A stretch of DNA of 64,000 nucleotides from Streptomyces sp. Tu 3180 (lineage in GTDB: Bacteria > Actinomycetota > Actinomycetes > Streptomycetales > Streptomycetaceae), in the NCBI RefSeq assembly GCF_009852415.1, contig NZ_WOXS01000002.1, forward strand, positions 806,001 through 870,000, given 5' to 3'. A model generated the notes under the pieces. It was given only the letters and a program-made list of their open reading frames with translations. It ran no database searches and was not told the origin of the DNA. Both the position numbers and the translations under genes were made by a program. Below, in pieces: positions 34,700 through 43,096 of this stretch. Positions within the stretch are counted from its first letter, which is position 1. Every line of letters starts with the position of its first letter.

Positions 34700-36114
34700 T
34701 ACTCCAGCAGCGGATCGTGTCCTGAGCTGCGTTTTCGGTAGTGGCAGCGGCGGGCGACGGCTTGGCGGTGTCTTCTTCCAGGCCGACCACTTCAGTGCGT
34801 GGGTGACGGGGTCGCGGTCGGCTTGTGGGCGGGGCAGGAGAGCGTCCAGGAGCCGCCGGATCTCTGCCACGGTGAGCGGGACGAGGGCTGATCCGTTTCT
34901 GCAGCCCCCTTTGCGGCCTCGCCGCCGGCCTGGGCGGCGAGCGCAGTCAGGACCGCGTGGGCGAGCATGGCCGGGGTGATGTGCCGATACCAGCCGGGAT
35001 AACGGCGGACCTCGTACTGGTCGAGGCCGCACTCGTTCTTCGCGGCCTGGAAGCACTCCTCGATCGCCCAGCGGGAGCCGGCGATGCGGGCCAGCTCGGC
35101 GATCTCGACACCGACGGGGGCGTAGACAAGGTAGTAGGCGAGTTCGCCGGGGTCGGACAGGCTGCGGCGAGCCATGACCCAGCGGTGATGGGTTGGCGGA
35201 TCGGGGTCGAAAATGATGTTGGCGGGCAGCTCGGCTGCGGCCCAGTCGTAGACACGCGGGCCCTTGGCGCCGTTGCCGCAGGAGAGCCGCTGCCAGGCGT
35301 CACCGGGTGCCTCGTCGATGAGCTGGTCGATGCGCCAGATGCCGGCCAGGGACTTGGTCTGCTGCGACTTGGGTACCGCCACCACATAGCCGATGTCGAG
35401 TTGCTCGAGCGGGCGGCGGAAGTGCCAGTCCTGCCCGTAGGCCTCGTCCGCGGTGACCCAGGCGGCGGGCAGGCCGGCGGGCAGGCAGCGTCGGACGATG
35501 TCCCGGGCCGGCTCTCCCCTGGTCGCAAAGCCCCGCTCGTCGGGGATCTTCGCCGCCCGGCAGCGGTCACGGTCGGACGTCCAGGCCTTGGGCAGGTAGA
35601 GCTCCCGGTCCACCAGGGCCCGGCCCGAGCGGGTGGCATAGGCGGCGAACACCCCGATCTGGCTGGGGTACCCCCTCTGGGGGATTGTCGATCTTTCCCG
35701 AGGTGCCGGTGTACTGCCGGCCCACCCCGGCCGAGGTGGTGCCCTTCTTGATGAACCCGGTGTCGTCGATGATCAGCACTCCGTCCGGTCCGAGCTGCTC
35801 AGCGACGTAGGCACGGACATCGTCACGCAAGGCCTCCGCGTCCCAGACGCTGCTGCTCAACAGCCGCTGGAAGCCGTCGGGAGTGCGGTGACCTGCCCAT
35901 TCCGCGAGCTGCCAGCCGTTCTTCCTTGCAGCTTGGCCCAGCAGACCGCGGACGTAGTCCCGCATCCGCCACCGCAGATCCGCCCGAGCGAACCGGCCCG
36001 CCACCCGCGCGAACACCGACTCCAACTCGTCATCCCAGCAACCGACTTCAGCCATGCCCTCCATGCCAGGACAACGACAATCGCCAGCTCAGGACACGAT
36101 CCGCTGCTGGAGTA
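34700..36114 (-). mobile_element. IS701-like insertion sequence, copy 1 (1,415 bp)
   Basis: Both ends carry a perfect 30-bp inverted repeat, 34700-34729 and 36085-36114, beginning TACTCCAGCAGCGGATCG. CTAA flanks it on both sides. The transposase gene runs leftward. By comparison over the coding region it appears identical to copy 2, including the same lesions, so one derives recently from the other. Confidence 0.88.
34792..36064 (-). pseudogene. IS701-family transposase, frameshifted (copy 1)
   Basis: The N-terminal part (36064 down to about 35670; MAEVGCWDDELESVFARVAG, catalytic LIIDDTGFIKKG, VGRQYTGTSGKIDN) and the C-terminal part (35652 down to 34792; GVFAAYATRSG, WVTADEAYGQD, WAIEECFQAAKNECGLDQYEVRRYPGW) are the two halves of one DDE transposase. 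A 19-bp block (cccccagagggggtacccc, reading rightward in copy 2) splits them and shifts the frame by one. Near the 3' end two further indels in A-runs move the conserved LTVAEIRRLLDALL and ARRCHYRKR segments out of frame. Unless frameshifting restores it, the protein is inactive. Confidence 0.85.
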
Positions 36115-36118
36115 CTAA

Positions 36119-36598
36119 GCTCAGACGCATTCTGAAATGATCAGTAATAGGCGGGCTGCTGCCTGCTGCACGTGTGCGTGCTGCGGCTCCGGGCGGCCAA
36201 GGCTATGGCGGGTCCGCCCGCTGTTCGGCTCCATCCCGGGCGGTTGACTCCGCATACGGAATATCGGGGTAGTAGCCGGACTGGGACCGGCTGTAGTGAC
36301 ACAACCGCATTATTCCGTGACAGATCGACGAGGTGGCGTGACCGCAGCCAATTGATTACGGCACCTCGGGGAGGGGGCCTTGCCGTGCCGCCTACCTTCC
36401 CGATGCGCATCCGGGAATGCGGAGTTAGCATGGCTGCTATAAGGCCACCCACGCCAACGGCGCCACTGCTGATAGTTAGATCACCGAGGGCCACTGATCA
36501 TCGGGCGATGACGCGAGGCTTGCATGCCCCCACTTGTTTCGGAGTTTTTGGCACGAATTTTTTTTAGGCAGGAACTATCTGCGACAGCGGAGGATCTC
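36119..36598. other. Intergenic DNA upstream of the lanthipeptide precursor
   Basis: 480 bp without a credible gene, of mixed composition. It holds patches unusual for this genome: CTATAAGGCC near 36440, a TAGTTAGATCACC stretch near 36475, and TTGGCA at 36548 followed by eight T (36558-36565) about 35 bp upstream of the precursor start. One of these is likely to include the cluster promoter, but no -35/-10 pair with right spacing is convincing. Confidence 0.45.
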
Positions 36599-37075
36599 AT
36601 GAGCCCCGAAAACAAGCGCGACCCAGAAGTGAACCTGAATCCGCACCCTCTGGTTCCGGAGCACTTCACGACCGACGCTGCTGACGGATTGACAGTACTC
36701 ATGGGTTTCATCGGTCCGTCCACGTCGGACGGGCGAGTACGAGTGTACCTGGACCTGTCTTTCGAAAGTTACTTTGCTATCGGCAGAAACGATGTGGTCC
36801 AAACAGCGGCCGTGGACTCGGATGACGAAAACAGCCCTTCGATTCTGTGGGTGCGGAGTTCCGCGAAACTGATGCTGGTGAACGTCGGTCGCCTGACGGG
36901 AGACGCGAAGAACCTCACCGGGGCCATCCGTCGATACCACCGTGCCAGGCAACCACGGGATGACACAGACTTTTGTAGCGTGTTCTGCGATGGCGCCACG
37001 GAGGGATGCGGATCGAGCTGGGCATGCGGTCCCAGCGATGCCTGCACGGCTGACATATTCTGCACCCCCAAGTAG
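36599..37075 (+). CDS. Putative class V-type lanthipeptide precursor (158 aa)
   Basis: ATG 36599 follows GGAGG at good spacing. Residues about 30-110 look like a small folded beta-rich domain rather than a simple leader (GFIGPSTSDGRVRVYLDLSF, YFAIGRNDVVQTAAVDSDDE, ILWVRSSAKLMLVNVGRLTG). The last 38 residues are different: DDTDFCSVFCDGATEG followed by CGSSWACGPSDACTADIF and CTPK, with six Cys (126, 130, 137, 143, 149, 155) and eight Ser/Thr, all candidates for dehydration and thioether rings. A short linker (RYHRARQPR, 113-120) could be the cleavage region. The kinase, HopA1 lyase and LanC-like genes follow at once. Identification as a precursor rests on context and composition. Confidence 0.75.
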   Translation: MSPENKRDPEVNLNPHPLVPEHFTTDAADGLTVLMGFIGPSTSDGRVRVYLDLSFESYFAIGRNDVVQTAAVDSDDENSPSILWVRSSAKLMLVNVGRLTGDAKNLTGAIRRYHRARQPRDDTDFCSVFCDGATEGCGSSWACGPSDACTADIFCTPK

Positions 37076-37100
37076 AAAACCCAGGACACCGGGTGCCAAC

Positions 37101-38222
37101 ATGCATGCATACGGTGAGTCACGCACCGGCGGGCCGGGCGCGCAGGACATCGATCACGTAATTCCGTTCTTACTGGATCTCGGTCTTCTTTCCGAAGAGG
37201 ATTTCTTCGCAGGCGGCGTGGCAGTAGAGACCCTTCCTCACCGGAACCGGAACAATCGTGTCACGGTGACGGAGAAGACTGGCTTCTTTCTCAAGCAACC
37301 CGAGACGCTGGCTGAGGGCAGCTGTCGTACACTTCGCCGGGAGGCCGAGTTCTTTCACCGGCAACTCTCCTGCGGGTTCCCTCTTGCCGATTCACTGCCC
37401 CGTCTTCTGGCATACGAGCCGACCATCCCCGCACTCGTCTTCGAGCTGCTACCGGAGCATCACACGCTCGAGGAGTTCTGCACCTGGTCCCATGGTCACT
37501 ACGGGTTCCCCATCCATACCTGGCGGGAGCTGGGACGCCGGCTGTTCCGCATACACGAGACTCTTCGCCTCGACTTTCGCCGCGAGCCCGAACGATCCCC
37601 TCTCCCTTGGATCGCGCGAGCCGCTGCACCGAGTCCGTATTCATTGGTGAAGTTCAGCCCTGCCGACATGGATGTACTCCGGATCGTTCAGTCGTCGCAC
37701 GCGATCAGAAAAGGTCTCCGCAGCATCGGTGAACTCTGGGAACCCGACACAGTCATCCACGGAGACATCCGCGCGAACAATATCCTGGTGCACTCCGAGG
37801 GCAGTTCGGCTGAGGACGTCCGTTTCATAGACTGGGAGATGTGTCAGGTCGGAGACCGAGTCTGGGACATTGCCAGCTTCTTCGAGGTGCTGGTTCGGTT
37901 CTGGCTGAGTGGCCTTCTGTCACCTCCGCAAGGGGAAATGCCGGAGATCCCTCAGTGGCCACCGTCGCAGGCGGTGTTCCAGGCCACTAGCCGCGCCTTC
38001 TGGCAGGGCTACTTCACTCCCCAGGGGCACGATGCCGGACGGGCGCAGCCAGACGTCGCCAAGATGGTCCGCCTCTGCGGCGCGCGAATGGTGCAGTCGG
38101 CCTTCGAAATGACCGCCGGGGCGGCTGACATACCGTCGTCCGCTGTCCTGCTCCTGCAGTTTTGCGAGAACGTTCTGATGGATCCACACAGGGCAGCGTC
38201 CGAGTTGTTCGCAATCGGATGA
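37101..38222 (+). CDS. APH-fold kinase, LanK-like lanthipeptide dehydratase component (373 aa)
   Basis: An aminoglycoside-phosphotransferase-fold kinase: ATP lysine in GFFLK (residue 65), catalytic loop VIHGDIRANNILV (220-227), metal Asp in FIDWEMCQVGDRVWDIA (244). In class V lanthipeptides such a kinase phosphorylates Ser/Thr of the precursor, and a HopA1 protein then eliminates phosphate. Codon 24 is TTA (37170-37172), rare in Streptomyces and requiring the bldA tRNA, so expression is probably tied to development. ATG 37101 lies 25 bp after the precursor stop; the ribosome site is weak. The stop overlaps the next start (ATGA at 38219). It could be mistaken for a resistance enzyme; the neighbourhood argues otherwise. 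Confidence 0.8.
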   Translation: MHAYGESRTGGPGAQDIDHVIPFLLDLGLLSEEDFFAGGVAVETLPHRNRNNRVTVTEKTGFFLKQPETLAEGSCRTLRREAEFFHRQLSCGFPLADSLPRLLAYEPTIPALVFELLPEHHTLEEFCTWSHGHYGFPIHTWRELGRRLFRIHETLRLDFRREPERSPLPWIARAAAPSPYSLVKFSPADMDVLRIVQSSHAIRKGLRSIGELWEPDTVIHGDIRANNILVHSEGSSAEDVRFIDWEMCQVGDRVWDIASFFEVLVRFWLSGLLSPPQGEMPEIPQWPPSQAVFQATSRAFWQGYFTPQGHDAGRAQPDVAKMVRLCGARMVQSAFEMTAGAADIPSSAVLLLQFCENVLMDPHRAASELFAIG

Positions 38223-39271
38223 TGTGGGAGGCGGCATCGGCCATGCATGGTGATCTCATCTTCATGTCGGAACAGGTGGACATCACGGGCCCCGACAGCT
38301 TTCTCATCGATGGACGGCCCTTCACGGGGCCGAGCGTGCACGGTTCCACGCCACGGAAGTGGACGGACGAGCACGGTCAATTGCCGGTGGGAGACCCGTC
38401 CGCAGCGGATCAGAAGGCGAAACTTGCCGCGCTGCTGTACGACCACTGTTACATACGCCCACACGGCGCGGACCGCGCAGCCGCTCACCTTACGGCCACG
38501 CGTGACTTCCAATCTGCTCTGACAAACGCGAACACTGGGCGCGGAACCTGGGAACCAGGCTGGAGTGTGGAAGAGGTCAGCGCCGGACCTCACGTCGTCG
38601 TTTCGCGGCACGGTGTGCGGTTCTGGGTTCCTCTCGAACAGGTGCGAACCGACGTCGCGGGGATGAGGAGTGGGCAGGAGTGCCAAGTACATGTACCGAA
38701 GGAGTACCGATGCCTTCAGCGGGACTACTACCTGATCCTGGGAGACGCGGACACGGAGAGGGTCTCAGGCCGCGGAACGGAAGAGTCCATGGTGCGCTTG
38801 TACTGGCATCTCACAAGCGCGACGGCCCCCCATTTCGTCGCAGTGCTGTCCCGCCTGATGAACGCAGCTTTCATCCCCTTCAGAGCGAAGGTACTGAACG
38901 CCCCGCACAAGTACAAACGGGCGGATGCGGGAGTTGTCTACCTTGCGGGTAGCGATTTCCTGAGGGCGCGCGGACTGTTGGGCCGTGTCCATGCGGAGGT
39001 GTACGACGGATTGCGAAATGAAGTTCCCCTCTTCACCAAGCGTCTCGCCCCCGGACTGGCTATTGCCGAGGACCCTGGCAACGGTCTCAGCTTCGGCCAG
39101 CATCGTTGCAGGCTCGTCGCCACGGCATTGTGCAAGGCTCATGGGGACGGACGAACGGATGTGCAGTGGAAGCGGCATGCCATAGAGAGCGTCTTCCGGG
39201 GGAAGGGCTCGACCCAGAGGTTCCTCATCTCACCATGGGCGCCGTGGACACATACTGCCTCGACTCCATGA
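38219..39271 (+). CDS. HopA1-domain protein, LanY-like phospho-Ser/Thr lyase (350 aa)
   Basis: The C-terminal half is a T3SS-effector HopA1-type domain: MVRLYWHLTSATAPHFVAVL (191-210), NAAFIPFRAKVLNAPHKYKR (215-234), DGLRNEVPLFTKRLAPGLAI (263-282), AEDPGNGLSFGQHRCRLVA (283-301). In class V systems this domain performs beta-elimination of phosphate from the kinase product to give dehydroalanine/dehydrobutyrine; the conserved Lys, Arg and His in these segments are the likely catalytic residues. The N-terminal 180 residues are a less conserved domain that may bind the leader. Start at ATG 38219 by the ATGA overlap; ATG 38243, with GGGAGG before it, is an alternative. The stop overlaps the LanC start. 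Confidence 0.82.
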   Translation: MMWEAASAMHGDLIFMSEQVDITGPDSFLIDGRPFTGPSVHGSTPRKWTDEHGQLPVGDPSAADQKAKLAALLYDHCYIRPHGADRAAAHLTATRDFQSALTNANTGRGTWEPGWSVEEVSAGPHVVVSRHGVRFWVPLEQVRTDVAGMRSGQECQVHVPKEYRCLQRDYYLILGDADTERVSGRGTEESMVRLYWHLTSATAPHFVAVLSRLMNAAFIPFRAKVLNAPHKYKRADAGVVYLAGSDFLRARGLLGRVHAEVYDGLRNEVPLFTKRLAPGLAIAEDPGNGLSFGQHRCRLVATALCKAHGDGRTDVQWKRHAIESVFRGKGSTQRFLISPWAPWTHTASTP

Positions 39272-40611
39272 ACCGGACGGGCAGATTCGAAGCGGAACGA
39301 CGGAGTTCCGACCTCGGGAGGAAGCGTGACGATTTCCTCACCGCAGCGGTCCGCATCGGAGACACACTATGCGCTCAGGCCCGCTGGGACTCCGAAGGAA
39401 CGCGGTGCAACTGGACGGGTCGATCGAACCACGGCGCCTTCCTGTTCGGTGCATCCGGACCAAAGACTGCCGCCCTCGGACCTGACATATACGCCGGGGC
39501 CAGTGGCATCTCGCTTTTCCTGGCAGAACTCTTCACGCATACTGGGGTCACGAAGTTCCGTCGTACAGCACTAGGCGCCGCGAGGTGCGCGCTGCGCCAA
39601 GTCGAGCAGCGGCGGGGTACTTCCCGTCAACTATCGCTCGGGTTCTACACCGGAGTGACAGGTGTAGCGTTCGCAGCATGGTGGGTCGGACTTCGCACCG
39701 ACGCGAGACATGAACTGCGCGGACTCATGGACGTGTTGCTGGAAGGATGGCCGGCACCGGACCGCGGGGGACCGGACGACCTGCTCGGCGGCAAGGCAAG
39801 CGCGATCCCTGTTCTGCTGCACCTGAGCCGGAACGCGGACTTGTCAAGGTGCCGCGAGTGGGCGAATACTCTTGGCGAGGAACTCTGCCGATCCGAAGTC
39901 ATGCACCGGTACGCAGCGCCGCGCCGACCGACCGGTGATGCCCCGCTGACCGGGTTTTCCCACGGTGCGGCAGGTATCGGCCTCGCCCTTTTGGAGCTGC
40001 ACAAGGAGACGGGCAGAGACCACTTCCTCACCTTCGGCAGGAGGGCGTTCGCCTACGAGGACGAACTCTTCGATCCAGTGGAGAGGAACTGGCCCGATCT
40101 GCGCCCACCGGTGGGCCCGGAGAGAGATCCTTCCTCACCGCGTTTCGCCATCTCATGGTGCCACGGCGCTCCGGGTATCGCCCTCTCCCGCCTCCGGGCG
40201 GCCAAGCTGGATGCCGCGTATAAGGACGACTATGTCGCCAAAGCCAGAACCGGCCTGGACAAGACCCGCGACAGCCTGGAACAAAGGCGTCCGGCTCACA
40301 CCTTCGACGCTACTCCCTGCCATGGCGTGACCGGGCTGATCGAAAGCCTCTGGATTGGCGGTTCGGAACTAGCGGAGCCGGAATACAAGGATGCCGCCCT
40401 GAAAGCAGCACAGGAGTTGGTTCCTTTCGCAGCAGGAGACGATTGGCGGTCAGGTGTTGCGTGCGGTGGTCCGAACCCATCCCTCATGCTCGGGCACGCA
40501 GGTCTGGGCTATCACTTCCTCAGGCTGCACAATCCGCAGGCGGTCCGCCCGTTGCTCGTAGTTCCTTCGACCGAGACAGGGAAATCGGGGAGCAGCGCTA
40601 TTGGCGGATGA
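39268..40611 (+). CDS. LanC-type lanthionine cyclase (447 aa)
   Basis: An alpha/alpha-barrel cyclase with the complete LanC zinc site: Cys298 in ISWCHGAPGIALSR, and Cys351-His352 in TPCHGVTGLIES. Repeated Gly-rich turns of the barrel are present (YAGASGISLFLAEL; FYTGVTGVAFAAW; FSHGAAGIGLALLEL; LMLGHAGLGYHFLRL). It would catalyse Cys addition to dehydrated Ser/Thr. ATG 39268 overlaps the HopA1 stop (ATGA), giving MNRTGRFEAE; an ATG at 39235 is possible. Length is normal for a stand-alone LanC. It is the last gene of the four-gene operon, ending in a hairpin. Confidence 0.88.
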   Translation: MNRTGRFEAERRSSDLGRKRDDFLTAAVRIGDTLCAQARWDSEGTRCNWTGRSNHGAFLFGASGPKTAALGPDIYAGASGISLFLAELFTHTGVTKFRRTALGAARCALRQVEQRRGTSRQLSLGFYTGVTGVAFAAWWVGLRTDARHELRGLMDVLLEGWPAPDRGGPDDLLGGKASAIPVLLHLSRNADLSRCREWANTLGEELCRSEVMHRYAAPRRPTGDAPLTGFSHGAAGIGLALLELHKETGRDHFLTFGRRAFAYEDELFDPVERNWPDLRPPVGPERDPSSPRFAISWCHGAPGIALSRLRAAKLDAAYKDDYVAKARTGLDKTRDSLEQRRPAHTFDATPCHGVTGLIESLWIGGSELAEPEYKDAALKAAQELVPFAAGDDWRSGVACGGPNPSLMLGHAGLGYHFLRLHNPQAVRPLLVVPSTETGKSGSSAIGG

Positions 40612-40633
40612 GGCTGCCGTAGTCTCATCCGCC
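40603..40633. terminator. Terminator-like hairpin after the LanC gene
   Basis: A perfect 10-bp stem, GGCGGATGAG (40603-40612) with 40624-40633, across an 11-nt loop. The left arm contains the stop codon. It would end the lanthipeptide operon just before the IS5-like remnant. Confidence 0.65.
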
Positions 40634-40651
40634 GGATGCGGAAGGCCCCAT

Positions 40652-41551
40652 TGAACGCTTCTCATCCTGAGCGCCAGGCGATCTCGATGGCGTGAATGGC
40701 AGCGACGGTGCGTCCGATGTGGTTGGTGCTGCACCGGGCCTTGCGGAGGATCCGCCATTGCTTGAGGCGGGCGAAGGTGCGTTCGCCCGGTGCTCGCAGC
40801 CGGGCGTGGTCCCGGTTGTACTACTGGTAGTGCTCGGGAAGCTCGTGGTGGCGGTAGTAGGGAGTGCGGACGGTGGCGCCGGCGCCCTGGTAGGCGCGGT
40901 CGGCCAGGACGAGGAGTTGGCGGGACAGACAGACTTAGATCACCCCGTGTGCGCGGGCCGCGGTCAGGTCGTGCGTGCGGCCGGGCAGCGCTCGAGAGAA
41001 CACAGGGGGTGTTCCGTCCGGGGCGGCCACGACCTGCACGTTCATCCCGTGACGGCGGTGTTTCATCGAGTAGTAGGGCTCGTCCGCCGCGATGCGGTCG
41101 GTGGTGATCAGCGTGCCGTCGAGGACGACGAAGCCCTCCGGTGGCGGCTCGCGCAGGGCCTCGTGCAGGGTTGGGGCGCGTTCGGCGAGGATGTCGACCG
41201 TCTCGCTCACGTACCGGCCGGCGGTGGCGGTGGAGACGCCGAATGCCGCGGCGACCTGGGCCAGGGTCTCGTTCTTGCGCAGGTGCACCAGGACCAGCAG
41301 GGCCTGCCGGAAGCAGCCCAGCCTGCGCCAGCGGGAGTTCAGCTCACACCTTCGGGCGTAGATGAGCCAGGAAACATGCTCAACGACCTCGTGAGGGATG
41401 TCGAGCATGGCACGATACGGGACCAACAGGGCTCCTGTGTCGAGACGTTGGCGAGTGAGATCACCAGCCGAAACGACCAGGAGCCCTGCCGCGTCACGGA
41501 CCTCGACCACCAGCCGTCATCACCCGCAAACCACAGGATGAGAAGTGTTCA
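40652..41551 (-). mobile_element. IS5-like insertion sequence remnant (about 0.9 kb)
   Basis: TGAACGCTTCTC at the left end and GAGAAGTGTTCA at the right end are near-perfect inverted ends, the similarity reaching further inward (CTCATCCTG / CAGGATGAG). The transposase runs leftward. No target duplication is evident. It lies wholly inside the composite transposon, after the lanthipeptide operon. Confidence 0.7.
40680..41510 (-). pseudogene. IS5-family transposase, broken by internal stop
   Basis: The N-terminal part is an HTH of the DDE type (LAQVAAAFGVSTATAGRYVSETVDIL) and the first catalytic Asp lies in EGFVVLDGTLITTDRIAADEPYYSMKHRRHGMNVQVVA; it stops after GRTHDLTAARAHGVI at 40935. The remaining C-terminal part (LVLADRAYQGAGATVRTPYYRHHELPEHYQ..., ERTFARLKQWRILRKARC) can still be read downstream with a stop and a frame change. 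The element can no longer move by itself. Confidence 0.75.
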
Positions 41552-41681
41552 TTGAGATGACCTCTTCACAGCGTGTCTCTCGCACAACATGCAACTTCTG
41601 AGAGGACTTCCGCCAACGGCGACCTGCAGAAACGGATCACGCTCTGGGGATTTCACAGAACTCGCATAGATGGTTATTTAG

Positions 41682-43096
41682 TACTCCAGCAGCGGATCGT
41701 GTCCTGAGCTGGCGATTGTCGTTGTCCTGGCATGGAGGGCATGGCTGAAGTCGGTTGCTGGGATGACGAGTTGGAGTCGGTGTTCGCGCGGGTGGCGGGC
41801 CGGTTCGCTCGGGCGGATCTGCGGTGGCGGATGCGGGACTACGTCCGCGGTCTGCTGGGCCAAGCTGCAAGGAAGAACGGCTGGCAGCTCGCGGAATGGG
41901 CAGGTCACCGCACTCCCGACGGCTTCCAGCGGCTGTTGAGCAGCAGCGTCTGGGACGCGGAGGCCTTGCGTGACGATGTCCGTGCCTACGTCGCTGAGCA
42001 GCTCGGACCGGACGGAGTGCTGATCATCGACGACACCGGGTTCATCAAGAAGGGCACCACCTCGGCCGGGGTGGGCCGGCAGTACACCGGCACCTCGGGA
42101 AAGATCGACAATCCCCCAGAGGGGGTACCCCAGCCAGATCGGGGTGTTCGCCGCCTATGCCACCCGCTCGGGCCGGGCCCTGGTGGACCGGGAGCTCTAC
42201 CTGCCCAAGGCCTGGACGTCCGACCGTGACCGCTGCCGGGCGGCGAAGATCCCCGACGAGCGGGGCTTTGCGACCAGGGGAGAGCCGGCCCGGGACATCG
42301 TCCGACGCTGCCTGCCCGCCGGCCTGCCCGCCGCCTGGGTCACCGCGGACGAGGCCTACGGGCAGGACTGGCACTTCCGCCGCCCGCTCGAGCAACTCGA
42401 CATCGGCTATGTGGTGGCGGTACCCAAGTCGCAGCAGACCAAGTCCCTGGCCGGCATCTGGCGCATCGACCAGCTCATCGACGAGGCACCCGGTGACGCC
42501 TGGCAGCGGCTCTCCTGCGGCAACGGCGCCAAGGGCCCGCGTGTCTACGACTGGGCCGCAGCCGAGCTGCCCGCCAACATCATTTTCGACCCCGATCCGC
42601 CAACCCATCACCGCTGGGTCATGGCTCGCCGCAGCCTGTCCGACCCCGGCGAACTCGCCTACTACCTTGTCTACGCCCCCGTCGGTGTCGAGATCGCCGA
42701 GCTGGCCCGCATCGCCGGCTCCCGCTGGGCGATCGAGGAGTGCTTCCAGGCCGCGAAGAACGAGTGCGGCCTCGACCAGTACGAGGTCCGCCGTTATCCC
42801 GGCTGGTATCGGCACATCACCCCGGCCATGCTCGCCCACGCGGTCCTGACTGCGCTCGCCGCCCAGGCCGGCGGCGAGGCCGCAAAGGGGGCTGCAGAAA
42901 CGGATCAGCCCTCGTCCCGCTCACCGTGGCAGAGATCCGGCGGCTCCTGGACGCTCTCCTGCCCCGCCCACAAGCCGACCGCGACCCCGTCACCCACGCA
43001 CTGAAGTGGTCGGCCTGGAAGAAGACACCGCCAAGCCGTCGCCCGCCGCTGCCACTACCGAAAACGCAGCTCAGGACACGATCCGCTGCTGGAGTA
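41682..43096 (+). mobile_element. IS701-like insertion sequence, copy 2 (1,415 bp)
   Basis: Same ends and length as copy 1, inverted with respect to it, with 30-bp terminal repeats 41682-41711 and 43067-43096. Left flank TTAG, right flank CTAA, so it has no direct target duplication of its own, as expected if it moved as the arm of a composite element. Confidence 0.88.
41732..43004 (+). pseudogene. IS701-family transposase, frameshifted (copy 2)
   Basis: As in copy 1, the DDE transposase is split by the block cccccagagggggtacccc at about 42113-42131. Removing these 19 nt restores KIDN-SQIGVFAAYATR in one frame. One A appears lost near 42896 and one gained near 43020, putting NGSALVPLTVAEIRRLLDAL in another frame before ARRCHYRKRSSGHDPLLEY returns to the main one. 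In that main frame the last codon TAC is followed by TAA, the A's of which come from the CTAA target (43097-43100), so the stop codon is supplied by the insertion site. All lesions are shared with copy 1. Confidence 0.85.

Larger units (their letters stand above)
34700..43096. mobile_element. Composite transposon carrying a lanthipeptide cluster (8.4 kb)
   Basis: Two IS701-like copies of equal length in inverted orientation (34700-36114 and 41682-43096) bound the segment; the outer flanks are a direct CTAA repeat (34696-34699 and 43097-43100), the hallmark of transposition as one unit. The inner flanks are CTAA (36115-36118) and TTAG (41678-41681), both YTAR, consistent with the two IS copies having first landed separately on either side of the cargo. 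The cargo (36.6-40.6 kb) has visibly lower GC and less biased third positions than the surroundings. Predicted empty site: ...CGGCC-CTAA-GCGTGCG.... Confidence 0.8.

Noticed and set aside
36172..36567. 131-residue open frame upstream of the lanthipeptide precursor
   Set aside because: No ribosome site, no motif, and an Arg/Pro/Thr-rich composition; treated as non-coding.
37101..38222. Kinase-fold protein as an aminoglycoside resistance enzyme
   Set aside because: The fold is APH-like, but the operon with a HopA1 protein, a LanC and a Cys-rich precursor points to lanthipeptide dehydration.
41625..41640. CTGCAGAAACGGATCA repeated at 41625, in IS copy 2 (about 42892) and in IS copy 1
   Set aside because: A 16-bp match just outside the IS could be a remnant of an older copy, but it is too short to call a feature.
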